Source of the DNA: Pedobacter kyungheensis
GTDB taxonomy: Bacteria > Bacteroidota > Bacteroidia > Sphingobacteriales > Sphingobacteriaceae
DNA: 64,000 bases
Assembly: GCF_000812965.1 (NCBI RefSeq)
Contig: NZ_JSYN01000021.1
Location: 1 to 64,000, forward strand
Direction of reading: 5' to 3'
The notes beneath the pieces were generated by a model. That model saw only the letters and a program-made list of their open reading frames with translations. It was not told the DNA's origin and did not search any database. Both the position numbers and the translations under genes were made by a program. Shown here one piece after another: positions 44,801 to 53,375 of this stretch. Every line of letters starts with the position of its first letter. Position 1 is the stretch's first letter.

Positions 44801-45134
44801 AAACATCTGCGCGGGAAATATGGCAGGAGCCTTTTTCCGCCCTCATATTGCCTAAAGTAAGTAGTGCCGATAACCTGCCATAAGCTTCCTTGTCTGTCGG
44901 ATAGGCGAGCAGACTCGGGCCGTCAAGCAGATCCAGCCGGCATGCGGGAATAATGGAAATGCCTTTTTCTCTTGCTGCGGCATGCGCGCGGACAATTCCT
45001 GCCAGGGTATTGCGGTCGGTAATGGCAATTTTTTGATAACCGAAAGCTGCGGCCTGATCGATGAGCTCATGCGGGTGCGACGCGCCCCGGAGAAAGCTAA
45101 AATTAGACGTTACCTGCAGTTCACTATATCCCAT
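41895..45134 (-). CDS. dnaE2: error-prone DNA polymerase DnaE2 (ImuC)
   Basis: About 1079 residues. The PHP domain starts MGYSELQVTSNFSFLRGASH. Catalytic region: GRGSAANSAICFCLGITSVN, PPDIDVDFEHERREEIIQYI. There is a helix-hairpin-helix region and an OB fold (VKVAGLVLVRQRPGTAGGVC). It copies past damaged bases with ImuA and ImuB. The ATG at 45134 fits the family; an in-frame ATG at 45176 would overlap imuB by 28 bp. Third gene of the imuA-imuB-dnaE2 cassette. Confidence 0.95.
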   Translation of the reverse strand: MGYSELQVTSNFSFLRGASHPHELIDQAAAFGYQKIAITDRNTLAGIVRAHAAAREKGISIIPACRLDLLDGPSLLAYPTDKEAYGRLSALLTLGNMRAEKGSCHISRADVYAHAKGMIFTLVMPSVLNRRFEFEKNFISALAEYREAFGRQLYLSATRSYLGNDDKLIFRISQLSDRFNTPVVATGDVHYHDPSRRELQDVLTCVREKCTIQEAGFRLHQNAERYMKPVDEMKRLFRRYPLAIENTLVISEACTFSLDELKYVYPEEINNSGRSPLEELEYLTWKGAHEFYGEVIPEKVVEMVHHEMEFVKKMDYANYFLFVEDIVREARSRGILCQGRGSAANSAICFCLGITSVNPMKFDLLFERFISPARNEPPDIDVDFEHERREEIIQYIYNKYGRDRAAIVATVTQQHQKGAIRDVGKAMGLSVDTINRLSSSIWEFTDEWFEGKRVTEQGLNPNDPHLKKTLELTAQMMGFPRQLGQHTGGFVVTQGKLTDLCPILNARMEDRTNIEWNKDDIDALGFLKVDVLALGMLTCIRKAFDLVRDHYHRKLTLANIPQDDPDVYAMISAADTLGVFQIESRAQMSMLPRLRPKEFYDLVIEVAIVRPGPIQGDMVHPYLRRRNGEEPIVYPSPELEEILGRTLGVPLFQEQAMKIAIVAAGFTPAEADGLRRSMATFKFKGLVNQYEQKLIKGMLAKGYTEEFARRIFKQLEGFGSYGFPESHAASFALLVYVSCWLKHYYPDAFATALLNSMPMGFYQPAQIVIDAQKHKVEVREVDVNYSLWDNLLEEKSGKYFAMRLGFRQIKGIAEEEMQVLVNARSSPYRSITALRDAGVSLGALERLADADAFRSLGMDRRKALWEVSALKDMPVELFKGQPSESVLETQVELPLMGKGEHVVQDYATVGLSLKAHPVSFVRNQLDMLNIRTCHHINDESTDGQLVKVAGLVLVRQRPGTAGGVCFITIEDETGYSNLVVFEKLFETYRKEILHSRLLMVEGRLQREGQVVHVIVSKCFDFTKMLGKLLQRETDDLPILTLSRADEKTAPYPAQNKRTQVREELNKETKDAFHGGRNFK

Positions 45135-45148
45135 ATCAAATCCCTCCT

Positions 45149-46657
45149 TTAGGCAAAAAATCCATGAATAAACCATTTAAACTGTTTCTCTGAGCCATAA
45201 TGCCCCGAGCGGAACAGCCAATACCTGCGCCCTTTGTCATCCTCTACCTGATAATAATCCCGGTGTTCTCCTTCATCCAGCCACCATTCCCGCTCGATAC
45301 GTTCTGGTCCGTCTGCTTTTACCACCTGGTGCTGAACCCCATTGTAGCGGAAAAAACGCGGCGGGTGATCAGGTATCAGTGCCATTACTTCAATAGGGGC
45401 AGGAGTTGCCAGCAATTCGGTTGGCCTGGGCATGTCCATGCGCCATTCGGTGTCTTTTTTTGCGGTTATGGAAGTGGTATTGCTAACAGACCGTTCCGGC
45501 CAGTACCGCGTTGCGGGCAGGTAACGGCGGATGACCTCAGCTCCTACTTTTCCGGCCACCCGGTCAAGGAGCCTGATTACGCTATTATCATCCAGCCCGG
45601 GTTTTTCGGTCCAGATTGTTTCCTGTGGTAGTTCAACATCACCGGGCTTTGTCACTTCCAGGATAAACAGTTCTATTCCGAGCCCTGGCCTGATCTGATC
45701 GATTTTGAGCTGGAAAAGTTTGAACAGGTGGCTTACGCTATGGCTTGCCGCATTGGTGCCGATGGAAACCTGTACCAATTTCCCGTCCAGTCTGTAGCCG
45801 GTTAAAACGCCCTTCCTGAGGCCTTTGCCTTCGGCCTGCATACTGGGGCAAAGACTTTCCAGTAGTTTTGTAATCGCGATTTCAATCGCTGTCCGGGTTC
45901 TGATGGGTTCCATACATGGAAGCCGCTGCTGAAAAGCCACGGGTACCTGTATAGGCAAGAGCGCTTCGGCTTCAGTTCCCAGAGCCTGGGCCAAACGAAG
46001 TAAGAATTCTTCCCCGAACCGCCTGCGCAAGACAGATCTGGGCATATTAAAAAAACTCCTGATCTGGTAAAATCCCAGTTTGCGAAGACGTGCCAGCACT
46101 ATTTCGTCCAGCCGTAAAGCCTCCGGTGGTAAGGGGAGCAGGGCTTCCGCCTGGCCGTTCACTTCTATAATCGGCGTAATGGTTCCGTAGCGCGAAATGG
46201 CCCACGCAGCGCCGGGGGTATCCGCAATTGCGGCACGAACGGTATATCCTTTGCTTTTTAATCTGGAAACTATATCTTTTAGATAAGGCCTTTCTCCGCC
46301 CCAGAGGTGGGGGCAACCGCTTACTTCCATGAGCAGTCCATCCATCCCGAATTCATCAATGGCAACAATAGGGGCGTAGCGGATGCACCATTCCCCTAAT
46401 CCCTGGAGTAATTTTTTTGCCCGGCCGGGCTTATCGTCCAGAACTTCAAGTCCCGCGCAGATGGCCTTTGCATCAGCTGCCCGCATTCCGCGCTGGGCCC
46501 CTGCGGCAGCTGCAAGCGGGCTCGAAGCAGTAATTATCATTCGCCCATGATCCGGCGCAGCAAAAACAAAGGGAATTTCAGCTAGCTCCGGCCGGCGGAT
46601 AAGCTGCCAGTCCGCCAGTAGCTGACGAAACCATATTGAAACAAAACGTCTTTGCAT
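45149..46657 (-). CDS. imuB: ImuB, Y-family-polymerase-like mutasome protein
   Basis: 502 residues. Y-family fold (MQRRFVSIWFRQLLADWQLI; IDEFGMDGLLMEVSGCPHLW) but without the acidic metal site of active DinB at the first motif, as usual for ImuB, which serves as hub to DnaE2 and the sliding clamp. It starts 5 bp after imuA and ends 14 bp before the dnaE2 start. Confidence 0.9.
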   Translation of the reverse strand: MQRRFVSIWFRQLLADWQLIRRPELAEIPFVFAAPDHGRMIITASSPLAAAAGAQRGMRAADAKAICAGLEVLDDKPGRAKKLLQGLGEWCIRYAPIVAIDEFGMDGLLMEVSGCPHLWGGERPYLKDIVSRLKSKGYTVRAAIADTPGAAWAISRYGTITPIIEVNGQAEALLPLPPEALRLDEIVLARLRKLGFYQIRSFFNMPRSVLRRRFGEEFLLRLAQALGTEAEALLPIQVPVAFQQRLPCMEPIRTRTAIEIAITKLLESLCPSMQAEGKGLRKGVLTGYRLDGKLVQVSIGTNAASHSVSHLFKLFQLKIDQIRPGLGIELFILEVTKPGDVELPQETIWTEKPGLDDNSVIRLLDRVAGKVGAEVIRRYLPATRYWPERSVSNTTSITAKKDTEWRMDMPRPTELLATPAPIEVMALIPDHPPRFFRYNGVQHQVVKADGPERIEREWWLDEGEHRDYYQVEDDKGRRYWLFRSGHYGSEKQFKWFIHGFFA

Positions 46658-46662
46658 AATCT

Positions 46663-47400
46663 TTACCCAATCTGCCTGTTCTGCTCTTCCTTCCAGCCAT
46701 CAGACTGCAATACCCGTTTAATCTCTAAAAAGCCCTCTCCGGCCCACTCTAGTATCCAGTTTCCCGGAATCCCGTTTCTTACCTTCAGCAGGTTTACGTT
46801 CCATCTTGGAAATCCCAGTCCCGGCATACCTTGTTCAGCTACACTTGCTATCGGACTGATCTGCCACCGCGCAGTTGCAATAGTAGTGGCCGTTTTTCCT
46901 GCGCTTTTTCGAAGAATAAAGCCAGTTACTCCGCTTTCTTCTACCGCTAGTTGCAACCTGCGGGATTCGATCAAACTTAAAGTATCAAGCTCAGCTACAA
47001 CAGCAGCAAGGCCCTGACACCGTAATGCCTCTTCCATAATCCAAAGCGCATCTTTTTCAGATTTGGCGTCCATAAAGATGATTCTTTCCGGCTCTACATT
47101 GAATGATCTTAAGGAAGCCGGGAAAAGCCGTCTTTTGGTACTGATCCATGCGCAAGCCGCACCATCCTGCATCAAACTGGAAAGTATTCCTGCTATAAAG
47201 CCATCGCTGGCAGCAGCATCTTCTGGAAAAACCGAAATAAATTCATGGATTGCCCGCTTAGGAAATACTCCACCGGGAAAAGCATCCTCAATAGCACCAA
47301 GGCCAATCCGCTCCGCCTTTGATGCCGAAACGGGCTTAAAGCCCTGCCACAGCAGGATATCCTGCTGCAGTTTTGCTATCAATTCGCTTTCTGATTCCAT
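46663..47400 (-). CDS. imuA: ImuA, RecA-like mutasome protein
   Basis: 245 residues of the ImuA group (RecA-related, without a canonical Walker A): GLGAIEDAFPGGVFPKRAIH, CAWISTKRRLFPASLRSFNV, then ESRRLQLAVEESGVTGFILR and KTATTIATARWQISPIAS. It partners ImuB and DnaE2 in damage-induced mutagenesis. Two matching dyads lie directly upstream, the natural place for SOS-type control. Confidence 0.9.
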   Translation of the reverse strand: MESESELIAKLQQDILLWQGFKPVSASKAERIGLGAIEDAFPGGVFPKRAIHEFISVFPEDAAASDGFIAGILSSLMQDGAACAWISTKRRLFPASLRSFNVEPERIIFMDAKSEKDALWIMEEALRCQGLAAVVAELDTLSLIESRRLQLAVEESGVTGFILRKSAGKTATTIATARWQISPIASVAEQGMPGLGFPRWNVNLLKVRNGIPGNWILEWAGEGFLEIKRVLQSDGWKEEQNRQIG

Positions 47401-47408
47401 GTTTATTA

Positions 47409-47475
47409 CTAAAATTATTAGCTATTTTAATTGACTTTTGCAATTTAACAACAAACATAATGCTAAAAATGTTAG
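47409..47475. promoter_or_regulatory. two CTAA-N5-TTAG dyads upstream of imuA
   Basis: CTAA-AATTA-TTAG at 47409-47421 and CTAA-AAATG-TTAG at 47463-47475, 54 bp centre to centre. The first sits 8 bp from the imuA start codon. They suggest a shared repressor for the mutagenesis cassette. Which protein binds is unknown; no LexA-like gene is in the window. Confidence 0.5.
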
Positions 47476-47557
47476 TAAAAAATGAAATGTGGAAAAGATT
47501 GGGGTTTTGGTGGATAAATGGAAGGTAGGGCGGTGAAATTTCCGCCCTAAGAAAATA

Positions 47558-49792
47558 TTAAACAAGTTCCATTGAACTGATGAAGTCTCGTAAAACGGCT
47601 ACTCCATTTTCTTTGTCATTTGTGAACCCATTATTATGAAGCTCAATGTTGAGGTCATCACAAAGGTTCATTAGTTTTTGAAATTTTACTGTATCATCAA
47701 ACCCATTGACTTTCTTCAATTTAAGTGTTTCAGTAAAAGTTCGGACACCTTTTCTTGCGAGAATATCATCGGTGAGATGTGGTAGATATTTTTTGGTGTA
47801 GGTATCTTCTAAAATCTTTCGGCATTTAGAAAACCAACCTTCTAGATCTGTTATGTCCTCGCCATCATTCACTATTGAACTTATTGCTTTCAAGTCTTTT
47901 ATCGATTCCTGCTCCAAAAACAAGTCTTTATTGATTCTACTTAATGAACTCTTCTTTACACCATCAGTCATGCCGTCGTTTATTATTTCCACACTGATAC
48001 AAGTCGGGAATTTTAACAAACACCATTTATAAAAATCAAGTTCATGGGTTAAGATGAATATCTGCTTAGGCTTATTTCGATCTTGATTGACTTCATTGGT
48101 ATTAGAGAGCGTGAGTATTTCGGTTATTGTAGCCCTTCTTCTCTCAGAATCAAAGCTTGAAAAAGGATCATCGAATACAACAATTTTTTCTCCTAGGTCC
48201 TTATCGTTGATTAGCGACGAAATAAAGAAGGTGAAAGCAAGAAGTCGCTTGTCGCTTTCACTCAGTGTGTTGCGGAAATTCGGAATAGTTGTGTTATCTC
48301 CTTCGAGAATCACATCATGTTTAGTGAAAAATGTTAGTGAAAAAATACGCTCATCCTTGCCTTTAATTTTTTTTAACGGCTTGAAGTCTTTGAGCCTAAA
48401 GTCCGCTTGCAAATTAGACAGCAACAAATTGATTGTTTTATGATGTTTTTCATAAATTTTTATCCCATACTCTTCTAATTCAGCTCGCTTAGCTTCTCGT
48501 TCATTCTTTTTCTTATCAAATGCAATGTCAAGTTCTTTGTGCTTTTCGAAATACTCATCCCAATTCTCACCGTGCCTGATTTTTGCAAATTCCAACATTT
48601 GCAACTGCTCCTTTAAGGATTCAAAGCTTTCTGTTATTTCTTTTAATCGTTCATTCTTAAGTTTAGAATAAGAGGAGTGAGCATTCAAAAAGCCTAGTTG
48701 TAACCGTTTGAACGAGCTGAAGTCCACAGAATATGATAGGTCTTGTAACTTTTTATCTAACTCTTTCTCGAAATCAGTCTTAAGTTGAGATAGGTTTGTA
48801 TCGAAATCTATCCTTATACCAACATTCCCCGAAACAGTTTTTATGCGAGTAATGCTCAATTCAATATTCCAATCTTTAAAAATTGAAATCTCTTGCGCAA
48901 TGGAAGCTTGAAGCTGTAAATATTGTTCAGAGAACAATTTATTAAATTCTTGGATCAAATCTAACGAGCTTTTGTTAAGCTCCTGTCCACAAAAGACACA
49001 ATCTTTGGCATCACTCTTTAAAAGTGCCAGTCCTGTTTGAATGAAATTTATTGATCCGTTAGCGTCACTCCATGTTTTATTGATATGATCGGAAATAATC
49101 TTTTGGTTAATTTCAAACGGCTGCGAGGTTGCAGTAAAATCTAAATTGTATGCGGCGTCTTTAAAATATTTATCAACCTGATCACAGGTTGTTCTAATTT
49201 TATCCTGGTTTTGTACATCGTTAATTCTGATTTTGACTTTTTCGATTTCGCTATCAACATCTATAATTTTCTTCAGATTTTTGAACTTTGTTAGGGTTAA
49301 TTCTGCATTTGGGAATCTATTGGTATAAATATTTCCATGGTTTTTTTTCTTGGTTGTAATTTCAGTAACTTCATTCTGGAGTTTTTCAATATCGTCAGCA
49401 ATTTTTTGCCCCTCCTCGCCAATGATTACGGTGTTCAGGCTTTTATGGTTATCGTATGCAACTTCTCCGCCCAAGTGGATATTTTTACTAATAAAATCGT
49501 CATCAAAGATGACTAATCTTGGAAAGCCATTTGACCATTTTTGAGATGAGAACTTAATTTCGCCGTCACCAGTATGCAGGACGATCTCCTGGGTATTAGA
49601 GCCAAAAGACTGTCTTCCTTTAATAATAGTTTTATCCCCAGATTGGAGTGATTTGAATATCGCTGTTAGAGTTGATTTTCCCTTTGTATTTCCGCCATAT
49701 ATAAGGTTTATATCACTAAAGGATAAGCCCCCAATTGTTAAAACAGACCTGAATTTACCAACCCCCTCAATTTTATTAAAGCGTAAGATCAT
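47558..49792 (-). CDS. RloC-like ABC-type ATPase (AAA_13), putative anticodon nuclease
   Basis: 744 residues. Walker A GGNTKGKST at 33-41, and long coiled coils interrupted near residue 266 by CVFCGQ (zinc-hook-like CxxC). The ABC signature region is LSESDKRLLAFTFFISSL, with Walker B EKIVVFDDPFSSFD near residue 536. The C-terminal domain contains CRKILEDTY (R-x3-E) and later a His in ELHNNG, resembling the Arg-Glu-His site of PrrC/RloC anticodon nucleases, although the Glu-His gap is longer. A DNA-damage-sensing ATPase linked to tRNA cleavage is plausible; it could equally be another AAA_13 defence protein. Confidence 0.65.
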   Translation of the reverse strand: MILRFNKIEGVGKFRSVLTIGGLSFSDINLIYGGNTKGKSTLTAIFKSLQSGDKTIIKGRQSFGSNTQEIVLHTGDGEIKFSSQKWSNGFPRLVIFDDDFISKNIHLGGEVAYDNHKSLNTVIIGEEGQKIADDIEKLQNEVTEITTKKKNHGNIYTNRFPNAELTLTKFKNLKKIIDVDSEIEKVKIRINDVQNQDKIRTTCDQVDKYFKDAAYNLDFTATSQPFEINQKIISDHINKTWSDANGSINFIQTGLALLKSDAKDCVFCGQELNKSSLDLIQEFNKLFSEQYLQLQASIAQEISIFKDWNIELSITRIKTVSGNVGIRIDFDTNLSQLKTDFEKELDKKLQDLSYSVDFSSFKRLQLGFLNAHSSYSKLKNERLKEITESFESLKEQLQMLEFAKIRHGENWDEYFEKHKELDIAFDKKKNEREAKRAELEEYGIKIYEKHHKTINLLLSNLQADFRLKDFKPLKKIKGKDERIFSLTFFTKHDVILEGDNTTIPNFRNTLSESDKRLLAFTFFISSLINDKDLGEKIVVFDDPFSSFDSERRRATITEILTLSNTNEVNQDRNKPKQIFILTHELDFYKWCLLKFPTCISVEIINDGMTDGVKKSSLSRINKDLFLEQESIKDLKAISSIVNDGEDITDLEGWFSKCRKILEDTYTKKYLPHLTDDILARKGVRTFTETLKLKKVNGFDDTVKFQKLMNLCDDLNIELHNNGFTNDKENGVAVLRDFISSMELV

Positions 49793-49935
49793 TTTAGATA
49801 ATTTTATCTAAATATAATACTAAAGTAATTTAGAATTAACGAAAAGAATGTGATTTCTAGAATAAATGCTAATCGAAAGAAACTATTTAATTTGTTTGTG
49901 GCTGTGAACATTGCTGTGAGATCAAACTTGTCTAA

Positions 49936-50757
49936 TTATCCCCTCCAATGGTCAAACGCCAATACCTCCTGATCCACAAAAGTTGAATCCAGTGCCGGAT
50001 GATCTGCATATTCCTGGGGTGTGGCCTCTCCTGAAAAGCGGTAATCACTTGAAATGGTACAGGCTTCAAGCATTTTAGAGGGTATCTGCGAGACAGCAAT
50101 TTCCTGAAGCCTTTCCTCGCTTGGTTCTTCCATCAGCCATTCCCAGCAAAGGTCATCAGGTGGTATAGTCGGCATACGCTCTTTTGAATTGTGGATATAT
50201 TTCATAGTTCCGTTTGCAGCTGTGGTAGCAAAAGCAACAGTTCTCACCCATGCATTCTGTTCCGGATCAAACCAATCATTGTACAAGCCTACAAACCAGA
50301 AATATTCTTTTCCTACCACATTGATATGATAAGGGATTTTAGCAGTAGCTTTCAAAACCTGACCCTGTTTACCGTAAGTTGGTTCGTGACGAGACTCAAT
50401 AATACCGGTGGACAACACCAAACAACGACGTTTTCTTGCAGCATCCGCCCACATTGACTTTTTACCATCATCTTTGGTAAAAAGATTTTCGCCCTTGAAA
50501 TTTAAGGTGGTATACATCCGCCTGAACTTGGTCGCTTCCTCACGCGTTTTGATGTAACCGGGAACATATCCCCATTCCGCTTGCTGAATCTCAAAATCCC
50601 TACGATCGTCTGTCGGTACGACTATGGCACATGGCGCATAATTAAATCCATTATGCACACCGACATCCAAAAAATCATAGTCCCGTACTGCTTTTTCCAG
50701 TTGTTTGAGCTGGATAAACTCAGCTCTTGTTACTTTTTGCCCGTTATAATAACACAT
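49936..50757 (-). CDS. SRAP-family protein (YedK/HMCES-like)
   Basis: 273 residues. Starts MCYYNGQ, with the catalytic Cys2 exposed after Met removal. The conserved region ends in IHNSKERMPTIPP carrying the active-site His, and RRCLVLSTGIIESR is the usual GFYEW-region equivalent. SRAP proteins form covalent links to abasic sites in single-stranded DNA and protect ICE or chromosomal DNA. A small unknown gene lies 12 bp upstream, probably in one operon. Confidence 0.9.
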   Translation of the reverse strand: MCYYNGQKVTRAEFIQLKQLEKAVRDYDFLDVGVHNGFNYAPCAIVVPTDDRRDFEIQQAEWGYVPGYIKTREEATKFRRMYTTLNFKGENLFTKDDGKKSMWADAARKRRCLVLSTGIIESRHEPTYGKQGQVLKATAKIPYHINVVGKEYFWFVGLYNDWFDPEQNAWVRTVAFATTAANGTMKYIHNSKERMPTIPPDDLCWEWLMEEPSEERLQEIAVSQIPSKMLEACTISSDYRFSGEATPQEYADHPALDSTFVDQEVLAFDHWRG

Positions 50758-50769
50758 AAACCTGCCTCC

Positions 50770-51024
50770 TTAATTTTTCTTTTTTTTACCACGAATGTAG
50801 TCTGCAATTAACTTACCGATCCGCTGTGCTTCAGCTTGTCTGCCTTCAGGAATAGAAGTCCAGAACTTTTGGTCTTTGGCGCTGATACCTACAGCAATCA
50901 CCAATGGCTTTGCGCCAGAACCAAAATTTACATGAAAAACCCTTTTGCCAGCAAGTTCATGTTCGGATATACGTAAAAGCTGATCATCCAGACTGAGCTC
51001 GAATGGTGGCTCTAATTCCCTCAT
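50770..51024 (-). CDS. hypothetical protein, small
   Basis: 84 residues, with a likely beta-rich N-terminus (FELSLDDQLLRISEHELAGK) and a Lys tail. No family recognised. It ends 12 bp before the SRAP gene, so both are probably co-transcribed. Its start is only 23 bp from the start of the next plus-strand gene. Confidence 0.55.
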   Translation of the reverse strand: MRELEPPFELSLDDQLLRISEHELAGKRVFHVNFGSGAKPLVIAVGISAKDQKFWTSIPEGRQAEAQRIGKLIADYIRGKKKKN

Positions 51025-51047
51025 TATTAAAGGTAAACAAATAATCT

Positions 51048-51569
51048 TTGAATTTCAATGTGCGTTTTAGCGATTACCCAACAATAAAACCTTTAGTGGC
51101 CGGTAAATGTTTAATCGATGTTATGAACAGTTATCACTTCAATATTTATCCTGTTGATACCAGCCAGGCGCAGGTTTGTATCGTACATTTCGACCGTGGG
51201 ATTTATCATGTGTATGTAGAGGGGAACGAAGTTGGGATGATGGTCCGGGACAAAAGCGAATTTCTTGGTTTTGCGACCATGGATGAGCCTTTAAAACCAT
51301 TGATCGAAGAGATATCAGGGCACTTGAATGAAAGGAACTTGAGGGAGAAATTTGCTATGGATATCCGCTCCAGGTGGAACGTGATCATTGAAGCCCGGTT
51401 TTTGAACGAAGAAACCCTGATGGTTTACATTAGCCCGGAAACCGATTTTGATGAGTTTGCCAACTGCGTCAGGGACACTGTTTATGACTACGTTGAATTT
51501 GATGAGCATTTAAACCTCATTCTCGCGCACATGAATGGGGAAGAAGTGGTTGACATTCAGATCAATTAG
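51048..51569 (+). CDS. hypothetical protein
   Basis: Up to 173 residues. No ATG at the 5' end: TTG 51048 and GTG 51060 are possible starts, and the first in-frame ATG is 51123. It has no membrane segment and an alpha/beta character (VCIVHFDRGIYHVYVEGNEV). It is convergent with the next gene, with no spacing. No family recognised. Confidence 0.5.
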   Translation: MNFNVRFSDYPTIKPLVAGKCLIDVMNSYHFNIYPVDTSQAQVCIVHFDRGIYHVYVEGNEVGMMVRDKSEFLGFATMDEPLKPLIEEISGHLNERNLREKFAMDIRSRWNVIIEARFLNEETLMVYISPETDFDEFANCVRDTVYDYVEFDEHLNLILAHMNGEEVVDIQIN

Positions 51570-52313
51570 TTAATGATTTGCCTTAGGCTGGTTTAATATT
51601 AGTGCAATGCGCAGCAGGTAATGGTAATGATCGAAATCGTGGTGCAGTCCAAGTTTGGTCACCAGATAATCCACGTGCATGTCCATTATGTTGTCGCTCA
51701 CTTGTGTATCTTCATTTTTCGAGATTAATGATTCATCGTGTACCTGGGCCATAAGCTGGTCTTCCTCTACAGCATCCCTGATTAATTTTAGGTCTTCGGA
51801 TGGATCCCAGTCTGGGCTGAGCAGTCTTAATTCTTTAAAGGTTAGGTACGGATCCAGGTCTACGTTCATTTCGGGGATAAAAAGTTCAGCCAGTTCTTCC
51901 ATTTTTCCTTCGTCAAAGGCTGAGTCAGCGCCGGCTCCGGCAAGAAGGGCAATAAAACTGATAAACCGCTGGTTACCGCCCTTCCATTTGATCTGCCACC
52001 ATTCAGGGTTGAAAAAATCTTTGTCCGGGCCAGGCTGCCAGCCCTGCATTCTGGACATGATCATGGCAAGGGTAGCCATGAAATAGGAATGCCGCGTTTT
52101 GTCGACTGTGACGGCCATTTTTGCCATTAGCACGGGCGTTACAAATAATGATCCTTTCATGCCGAGCGCTTCACATATTTCCAGTATTTCGGTGGTATCG
52201 TCGGAAATTCGGAGGGTTTGTACAAGGATTTTTTCCAGATCACGGCAATCTTCCTGGTCACTGTTCCAGCCTGGCCTGTACATCAGGTTTATGATTGTTT
52301 TTTTATCGAGCAT
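51570..52313 (-). CDS. hypothetical protein
   Basis: 247 residues, soluble, mostly helical and acidic. Contains GWQPGPDKDFFNPEWWQIKW and a C-terminal His-rich string (GLHHDFDHYHYLLRIAL). No confident family. It directly abuts the stop of the upstream plus-strand gene. Confidence 0.5.
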   Translation of the reverse strand: MLDKKTIINLMYRPGWNSDQEDCRDLEKILVQTLRISDDTTEILEICEALGMKGSLFVTPVLMAKMAVTVDKTRHSYFMATLAMIMSRMQGWQPGPDKDFFNPEWWQIKWKGGNQRFISFIALLAGAGADSAFDEGKMEELAELFIPEMNVDLDPYLTFKELRLLSPDWDPSEDLKLIRDAVEEDQLMAQVHDESLISKNEDTQVSDNIMDMHVDYLVTKLGLHHDFDHYHYLLRIALILNQPKANH

Positions 52314-52520
52314 AAGTTAGTTTTTGTGCTGTTCTCAAATCTAATTAAAATCCGGGCAGCAATATGAATGGCTCAGCTTATTTTATCCCACCCGGGTGAC
52401 TGACAATACGGTAGGTAGTCATTATCGCTTAGGTTAAACTTTAGTGAAAAAATACCTCGTAGAATTGTCGATGTTGCCTTATTTTCGTAGTGACTACGTA
52501 TATTTGATAAACCAACAAAA

Positions 52521-53375
52521 ATGAGGAGTCCCTATCTCGTTGATTTTCGAAATCAACTTTCTGAACTAAACAACAGGCTTTCTCATTACATTTTCGTATG
52601 GGAACAGTTTGCATTTGATAATGCTGAATTACTCTCAAAGAGAAAAAGTCAGCAAACTACTTCTGTTTACCCTGATAACCGGTATGCTAGGCAATATAAT
52701 GTCAAACTTGGAAAATTAGCGGAATCTCATAACTCAACCTCGGAATTTATCTTAAAGAGCTTATACCTGCTACTTTATTCTGAGTTCGAGGTTTATATGC
52801 GGAGTTTATACGAATTGGCCAGGAAAGTGGATAAAGATCTACCCCATATCGATGTGAAGGCTAGGGTACCAGATAAAGTATTTGAACTTTTGAATATTGA
52901 AATGAACACTGTTTTTGATCAGAAGGAGCAATGGACGTTTGAATATTTTCGCTTACGCCGTAACCGGATTGTGCATAGTGGGGGGCAATCAAAGGGAGAA
53001 TTGGCCGATGTTATCAAGCATCATGGAAATGCGTTACAGAAATACTGGGATGAGCGCCTTACCCGTGGTCTCTTTGGCCTTAATTTTCAATCAGAAGAAA
53101 CCAATCACTTTATTAAAGAAGAATTCTTTGATTTTATTAATATTTGGCGGATATTGACCATCAAAATAGATGAGTTGATTTGTGCCCGAATGTCACGGGA
53201 GAAATTTATAAAATATGTTTACGCTGTTTTTATAAATGACCGTAAGAAGAAATTAAAGGGCTGGGGTGTTGAAAAAACAAAGGCAAAGTTTCTAGGATAT
53301 ACTAAAATGGAGTTTGATTTTCAACTCACTCAAGAGGAACAGGCACAATTTGATTACAATGGTGATGTAGCTTAG
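52521..53375 (+). CDS. HEPN-domain protein, putative RNase
   Basis: 284 residues, all-helical. The HEPN nuclease signature R-N-x3-H is present as FRLRRNRIVHSGG (Arg147, Asn148, His152). HEPN proteins of this type (RiboL-PSP/MAE_28990-like) cut RNA in toxin-antitoxin and defence systems. There is no obvious MNT antitoxin next to it. Its last 15 bases, including the TAG stop, form the 5' end of a tRNA-like gene, so mRNA and tRNA-like RNA share sequence. The divergent upstream region of about 200 bp holds a CACCCGGGTG palindrome near 52390. Confidence 0.65.
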   Translation: MRSPYLVDFRNQLSELNNRLSHYIFVWEQFAFDNAELLSKRKSQQTTSVYPDNRYARQYNVKLGKLAESHNSTSEFILKSLYLLLYSEFEVYMRSLYELARKVDKDLPHIDVKARVPDKVFELLNIEMNTVFDQKEQWTFEYFRLRRNRIVHSGGQSKGELADVIKHHGNALQKYWDERLTRGLFGLNFQSEETNHFIKEEFFDFINIWRILTIKIDELICARMSREKFIKYVYAVFINDRKKKLKGWGVEKTKAKFLGYTKMEFDFQLTQEEQAQFDYNGDVA

